Shown here in pieces: positions 5,800 through 9,761 of a DNA stretch of 9,761 bases. The translations under genes and the position numbers were made by a program. The notes beneath the pieces were generated by a model. That model worked only from the letters and a program-made list of their open reading frames with translations. It was not told where the DNA came from and ran no database searches. This DNA comes from Planctomycetaceae bacterium. GTDB taxonomy: Bacteria > Planctomycetota > Planctomycetia > Planctomycetales > Planctomycetaceae. Numbering within the stretch: the first letter of the stretch is position 1; the number at the start of each line of letters is the position of its first letter. Location of the stretch: contig JALWSL010000006.1 of the NCBI GenBank assembly GCA_027080405.1, positions 1-9,761 on the forward strand, given 5' to 3'.

Positions 5800-7356
5800 A
5801 TGAAAACAGATAAATCACTCGTGTACCAGACCATTTTTTTTCTCTGTTCAATTCTGTCAATTCTGCTTGCAAACGAAGCGACCATTCTTGCGGCGGATCG
5901 TCCCAATGTGATTGTCATCATGGCTGATGATTTGGGGATCGGGGATATTTCGCCAACGAACCCGAATTGCAAAATCAAGACACCTCATTTACAGACGATG
6001 GCTGATGAAGGAATCACATTTTTTGATGCCCATACCCCCAGTTCCGTTTGCACGCCAACCCGCTACGGTCTGCTCACCGGTCGCTACAATTGGCGATCGC
6101 GTCTCGCCAAAGGCGTTCTGTGGGGAGAAAGCGAACATCTCATTCCTGCAGATCGCCCCACTTTGGGTCACTTGATGCGCAGCGCAGGTTATCATACGGC
6201 GATGATCGGAAAATGGCACCTCGGTTGGGATTGGCACAAGGTGGATGGGAAAATCGACTTCACCAAACCGGTAAAAAATGGCCCGGACATCAACGGATTC
6301 GACCAATATTATGGTCACTGCGGATCACTCGATATGCCGCCCTATGTTTGGGTCGATACCGGCCACGTTACCGCACTGCCCAACCGGGAAGAAGGAGTCA
6401 CCAGCAAAGAGGATCGCTACGGCTGGTATCGCAAAGGCCCGATTGGTGCCGATTTTCATATTCATCAGGTTCTGCCGCATCTTTTTGAAAAGTCAATTGA
6501 ACATATCAGACAACAGGCTGCCAATGCAAAAACGGGAAAACCATTTTTTCTTTATCTGGCACTTCCGGCTCCGCACACCCCTATTGTTCCGATACCGCCT
6601 TTCAAGGGAGCCAGCCAGATTAACCCGTACGCCGATTTTGTCATGCAGGTTGATCATCATATGGGAGAGGTTTTTGCTGCATTAAGGGAAAACGGGATCG
6701 ATAAGAATACGCTCGTCTTTTTCACCAGCGATAACGGCTGTTCTCCCCAGGCAAATTTTCCGCTTCTCAAAGAACATGGACATGACCCGAGTGGCGGCTA
6801 CCGTGGTCACAAAGCCGATATTTATGAAGGGGGGCATCGTGTTCCGTTGATTGTTCGTTGGCCCGGCCATATTAAGGCCGGTCAAAAGACAAATGCGATG
6901 GCCTGCCTGACAGACATCTATTCCACGTTGCAAGAGTTGACCCAGCAACCGCGAAAAAGCACTGGCGGGGAAGACGGCTTCAGTTTGCTGGCCGTCTTTG
7001 ATGGTGCTGATTCTTCCTGCCGGGACTCGCTGATCAGTCATTCGATCAGTGGGCGTTTTGCGATCCGTCAGGGAGACTGGAAGCTCTGTCTTTGTGCGGG
7101 AAGTGGCGGCTGGAGCGCCCCCAAAGATAACATCGCAATCAAACAGGGCTTGCCGCCGATGCAATTATTCAACCTGAAAGAGGATCGAGCGGAAAAAAAC
7201 AATCTGCTCGATAAACATCCCGCCAAGGTCAAAGAATTGTTGCGACTGTTGGATCAACAAGTAAAAAACGGCCGTTGCACCCCCGGTAAAAAAGTCCCGA
7301 ATGACCGCGAAATCAACTTTCTGCCCCAAGGTGTGACAATTCCGGCAGAGAACTGA
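5800..7356 (+). CDS. Exported sulfatase, Cys-type (S1 family)
   Basis: A 518-residue sulfatase that should hydrolyse sulfate esters, probably on a polysaccharide or glycan, outside the cytoplasm. The N-terminus is a signal peptide (hydrophobic about 9-24, likely cleaved near A31-A32 before DRPN). The core starts RPNVIVIMADDLGIGD with metal-binding D43 and D44. The activation motif is C84-T-P-T-R88 followed by YGLLTGR, so C84 should be converted to formylglycine by a sulfatase-activating enzyme. Further active-site landmarks are GKWH (137-140), PHTP (258-261), S310-D311-N312-G313 and GHKADIYEGG (336-345). Length is normal. The start at 5800 follows AGGA by 9 bases; the in-frame GTG at 5767 would spoil the signal peptide. 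Substrate is not predictable, though the YNWRSR stretch after the signature is common in planctomycete sulfatases. First gene of a plus-strand cluster. Confidence 0.93.
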   Translation: MKTDKSLVYQTIFFLCSILSILLANEATILAADRPNVIVIMADDLGIGDISPTNPNCKIKTPHLQTMADEGITFFDAHTPSSVCTPTRYGLLTGRYNWRSRLAKGVLWGESEHLIPADRPTLGHLMRSAGYHTAMIGKWHLGWDWHKVDGKIDFTKPVKNGPDINGFDQYYGHCGSLDMPPYVWVDTGHVTALPNREEGVTSKEDRYGWYRKGPIGADFHIHQVLPHLFEKSIEHIRQQAANAKTGKPFFLYLALPAPHTPIVPIPPFKGASQINPYADFVMQVDHHMGEVFAALRENGIDKNTLVFFTSDNGCSPQANFPLLKEHGHDPSGGYRGHKADIYEGGHRVPLIVRWPGHIKAGQKTNAMACLTDIYSTLQELTQQPRKSTGGEDGFSLLAVFDGADSSCRDSLISHSISGRFAIRQGDWKLCLCAGSGGWSAPKDNIAIKQGLPPMQLFNLKEDRAEKNNLLDKHPAKVKELLRLLDQQVKNGRCTPGKKVPNDREINFLPQGVTIPAEN

Positions 7357-7440
7357 TGTTCCTTTTTCTGGTCGCGGTCGAATTGGAAAATGTGTTTATC
7401 GATACTGGGGAACAGTCGAAGTTCCACATTGCACGCCATC

Positions 7441-7446
7441 GAAGGA
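7441..7446 (+). promoter_or_regulatory. Ribosome-binding site fixing the SGNH hydrolase start
   Basis: GAAGGA ends 8 bases before the ATG at 7455. It favours this start over an in-frame ATG at 7356, which overlaps the sulfatase stop (TGATG) and has only a weak purine tract before it. Confidence 0.6.
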
Positions 7447-7454
7447 TACCTGCC

Positions 7455-8687
7455 ATGCGATTAACCGCCCGAATGCTGAATGCGTTTTTTCTATCCCTTA
7501 TTTGCTGCGCCCTGTTCGGCACAACAGGGTTCACGGCAGAACCTGCTTTCCCCAAAACCGTAACACGGTTGCAATCAGGCGAACCGGTTACCATCGTCTG
7601 CTTTGGAGATAGTGTGACCGGGGTTTACTATCACACCGGATCCCGTCGTGCCTATACCGATATGGTTGGGATTGCGATCAGAAAACTGTATCCCCAATCC
7701 CGATTGACGATGATTAATGCGGGGATCAGCGGGCATACGACTGTCAATGCGTTGGATCGAATAGATCGAGATGTCCTGAAACACAAACCAACACTGGTGA
7801 CAGTGATGTTCGGCTTGAACGATATGACTCGCGTGCCGATAGAAACCTACGAAGCAAATCTGAAAACGATCATCCAAAAATGCAGGAAAACTGGTGCAAA
7901 AGTATTACTGTGCACTCCGAACAATGTCATCAGCACAGCAAGACGACCGACCGAAGTGTTGATCAAATACTGCAATGTCGTCCGAAAAGTTGCCCGCGAA
8001 AATCATGTGCCGCTTTGCGACTGTTATCAACAGATGAATCTGCTACGCAAAAAGGACGAACAGGAATGGCGGTTCCTGCTCAGTGATGAAATTCATCCCA
8101 ATATGGACGGCCATAAGAAAATCGCCGAGATGATTGTCAAATCGATCACCGGGGAAACTGTTTCCCTGGAAGATGTAGAACCGCCTTTGCCAATCCTTCC
8201 GCAAACCCGATCACGAATCAAGGCGAATAAACCGATCAAAATTATCGCCATGTTTCCAATGGATAAAATCATCCGGCAGGCATTTCAAACTGTTGCTCCA
8301 AAAGCAAAATTGGAAATTATTTCCTGGGATGTTCAAGGAAAATCCTTAAAGCAGATACGTGCCGATTCGCAAAAGATCGTTCGCCCACAAAAACCGGATT
8401 TCGTTCTGATTGCAATTCCCCCCAATGCGTTACAAGGTTCTCCCGCTGAGGATTTCAACGATTACAGCTGGGTGCTGAATTACTCCTTGAACTTCGGTAA
8501 GCCGACCTGGGATTGTGTTGTTGTCCACCCATCTGTTTTCTCGCCAGCAAATGTGAACGCCAGGCTAAGCCGGTTCGTTCAACGTGTCGTTCGCGCTCAA
8601 GACCTGTCACTGATTGATCGTCAAAAAGGCAACAATCAAAGTGCAGAAGAAATTATCACCAACTGGCTCAAGAAACAGCTTGAATGA
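7455..8687 (+). CDS. Exported SGNH/GDSL hydrolase with degenerate second domain
   Basis: A 410-residue hydrolase of the SGNH superfamily, probably an esterase removing acyl or acetyl groups from a glycan. It has a signal peptide (hydrophobic about 8-23, cleavage near A28). All four catalytic blocks are present in residues 44-220: nucleophile S53 in FGDSVTG, G90 in NAGISGHTT, N122 in MFGLNDM, and D211/H214 in SDEIHPNMDGH. Residues about 260-400 form a second region whose order of segments (KIIAMFPMD, LEIISWDVQG, PDFVLIAIPPNAL, WDCVVVHPSVFSP) resembles a worn-down copy of the first domain without S, N or D-x-x-H. The start at 7455 has GAAGGA upstream and places the signal peptide at the N-terminus. 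It lies 98 bases after the sulfatase stop, with an open frame between, and 24 bases before the next gene, so co-transcription is likely. The substrate is unknown. Confidence 0.87.
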   Translation: MRLTARMLNAFFLSLICCALFGTTGFTAEPAFPKTVTRLQSGEPVTIVCFGDSVTGVYYHTGSRRAYTDMVGIAIRKLYPQSRLTMINAGISGHTTVNALDRIDRDVLKHKPTLVTVMFGLNDMTRVPIETYEANLKTIIQKCRKTGAKVLLCTPNNVISTARRPTEVLIKYCNVVRKVARENHVPLCDCYQQMNLLRKKDEQEWRFLLSDEIHPNMDGHKKIAEMIVKSITGETVSLEDVEPPLPILPQTRSRIKANKPIKIIAMFPMDKIIRQAFQTVAPKAKLEIISWDVQGKSLKQIRADSQKIVRPQKPDFVLIAIPPNALQGSPAEDFNDYSWVLNYSLNFGKPTWDCVVVHPSVFSPANVNARLSRFVQRVVRAQDLSLIDRQKGNNQSAEEIITNWLKKQLE

Positions 8688-8711
8688 ACTTTGCAAGAGG
8701 AAACAGGACAG

Positions 8712-9698
8712 ATGCCTGATGCAATGATGAACTGGATTCATGAAATTGTCTCACTCGGAATCCGCCGACCTGGTTCCCCAGAGAATCTGGCCACGGAACG
8801 CTATCTGGCTGATCAATTTCAGGAATTCGGCTTGTGCGACATCCATTTTGAACCTGTGGATGTCAACTATTGGAACCTGGATCACTCTGAACTTCTCGTT
8901 GCCGAATCGCATCAACAGATTCCCTGTTTTTCGGTTCCCTACACCGCGTGGACACTTGAAGAAGGGATCGAAGCAAAATCCGTTTTCATCGGTACGGGAA
9001 GTGCAGAAGAAATTGGCAAGCAGGAGCTGGAAGGAAAAATAGCGGTGATGAATCTCCGCTTTGGCGATCTTTCCGCTTCCGCCCTATCCGAGAAGGCCCA
9101 TTTCATCAATGATCCGAAACAGAGCATCCCGGATGGTTCCCTGCATTGCGCCAATTGGCTGATCACCAATTTTCCTGCCTACTATGAAGCGCACAAACGT
9201 GGAGCCGTCGGTCTGGTCGGAATTCTGGCAGATTCTCCCATCGATGGAGCGCAACACTACGTTCCTTACGATGGTCATTTAAAAACTCTTCCAGCGGTCT
9301 GGGTCGGAAGAGAATCGGGGGCCAAACTGGTCGAACTTTCGAAACGTGGGGATACCCTGATCCTGAAAAGTACCGGGACAACCAGCCCCATCGAATCTCA
9401 CAATGTTGTTGCGACCGTGCCGGGAACCGGTGAAGAGTCGATCATTCTCACCTGTCATCACGACGCCCCGTTTGCCAGCGCGGTTGAAGATGCCTCGGGG
9501 TTATCCATCCTTCTCTCACTGGCTCAATATTTCTCCCAAAGAGAGGAAAAACTTGAACGCAATCTGGTATTTGTCGCTTCTTCCGGCCACTTTCACGGAG
9601 GAATTGGCAATCGTGTATTTGTCGAGAAGCACCGCAATGGATTACTGCGCAAAACTGTTGCGGCAATCGGAATTGAACATATTGCACAAGAAGCGGAG
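8712..9698 (+). CDS. M28-like peptidase with PA-type insert, 3' end lost
   Basis: At least 329 residues of an M28-family-like metallopeptidase without signal peptide, so probably cytoplasmic. The opening GIRRPGSPENLATERYLADQ (16-35) is typical of these enzymes. A protease-associated-like insert spans about 50-225 (for example EEIGKQELEGKIAVMNL and LPAVWVGRESGAKLV). The catalytic part then begins with SHNVVATVPGTGEESIILTC, H249-H250-D251, E259-D260-ASGL and NLVFVASSGHFHGGIGNRVF (284-303). In ordinary M28 enzymes the last segment carries a Glu-Glu pair; here His-Phe-His occupies that place. The reading frame stays open to the window edge at 9761, but from about 9699 the DNA matches a transposase on the other strand, so the final codons are foreign and the true C-terminus, with the last metal ligands, is missing. 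AGGA (8705-8708) and AGAGG (8696-8700) precede the ATG. Third gene of the sulfatase cluster. Confidence 0.75.
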
Positions 9699-9761
9699 CC
9701 AGTCGGCCACGGCAACCGGCTAGACGAAGTCGCGGGCCATCGGGAGGTAGGTGATATCCAT
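9699..9761 (-). mobile_element. Degenerate IS3-type transposase fragment
   Basis: Read on the minus strand from the window edge, the last 63 bases translate as MDITYLPMARDFV, a stop, then PVAVADW. I recognise this as the start of the catalytic core of IS3-family (rve/DDE) transposases, usually 'MDITYIPMARGFVYLVAVVDW'; the D of DITY is normally the first catalytic Asp. Seventeen of 21 positions agree with that remembered pattern. The usual Tyr codon is a TAG stop (9722-9720). These bases are 63% GC against 44% in the preceding 63. Similarity stops sharply at 9699, inside the domain, so no inverted repeat or IS end is visible. Confidence 0.7.

Noticed and set aside
5834..5841. Run of eight T in the sulfatase signal-peptide codons as a possible slippage site
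   Set aside because: The frame is intact and full length, the run encodes normal Phe residues of a signal peptide, and nothing suggests programmed frameshifting.
7356..7454. A start for the SGNH hydrolase at the TGATG overlap with the sulfatase stop
   Set aside because: It would put 33 extra residues before an evident signal peptide. A better ribosome-binding site precedes the ATG at 7455.

Overview
This window looks like chromosomal DNA from a planctomycete (phylum Planctomycetota). The evidence is gene content: a DUF1559 protein with a type IV pilin-like N-terminus and an H-x9-DG C-terminal motif, beside a small lipoprotein with a carboxypeptidase-regulatory-like domain; an exported Cys-type sulfatase followed by an exported SGNH hydrolase; a DUF6807 (PmoA-like) protein; and an N-T-R-T-type lipoprotein resembling DUF6655. 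Base composition is moderate, near 50% GC by eye. No rRNA, tRNA, CRISPR array or complete mobile element was seen.

Layout, left to right: (1) 1-194, the 3' end of a CoA-binding-domain protein (+). (2) 321-1256, a cytoplasmic DUF6807/PmoA-like protein (-), convergent with it. (3) A divergent promoter region of about 250 bp, then a lipoprotein at 1508-2257 (+). (4) A two-gene minus-strand operon, RbsD/FucU-type mutarotase (3153-2701) then an ASCH-domain protein (2690-2262), whose end lies 4 bp from the lipoprotein stop. (5) A minus-strand pair, TTR-like lipoprotein (5260-4868) then DUF1559 prepilin-like protein (4533-3466), closed by a convincing intrinsic terminator at 3292-3326. (6) A 539-bp gene-free region holding a candidate promoter for the lipoprotein and a two-tier stem-loop upstream of the sulfatase. 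(7) A plus-strand cluster of sulfatase (5800-7356), SGNH hydrolase (7455-8687) and M28-like peptidase (from 8712), probably one transcript.

Functionally, the right half fits removal of sulfate and ester groups from a sulfated or acylated polysaccharide outside the cytoplasm. The minus-strand mutarotase would act on a released sugar such as fucose or ribose, but this link is inference only. The DUF1559/lipoprotein pair is a recurrent planctomycete surface or pseudopilin-type arrangement of unknown function.

The most unexpected feature is at the extreme right. The last 63 bases (9699-9761) are GC-rich (63% against 44% just before) and, read on the minus strand, encode a degenerate piece of an IS3-type transposase catalytic domain with an in-frame stop. 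The M28-like reading frame runs into this DNA in antisense, so its last about 21 codons are not peptidase. This is either a chimeric assembly edge or an insertion or rearrangement scar. The window shows no clear new defence or mobile system.
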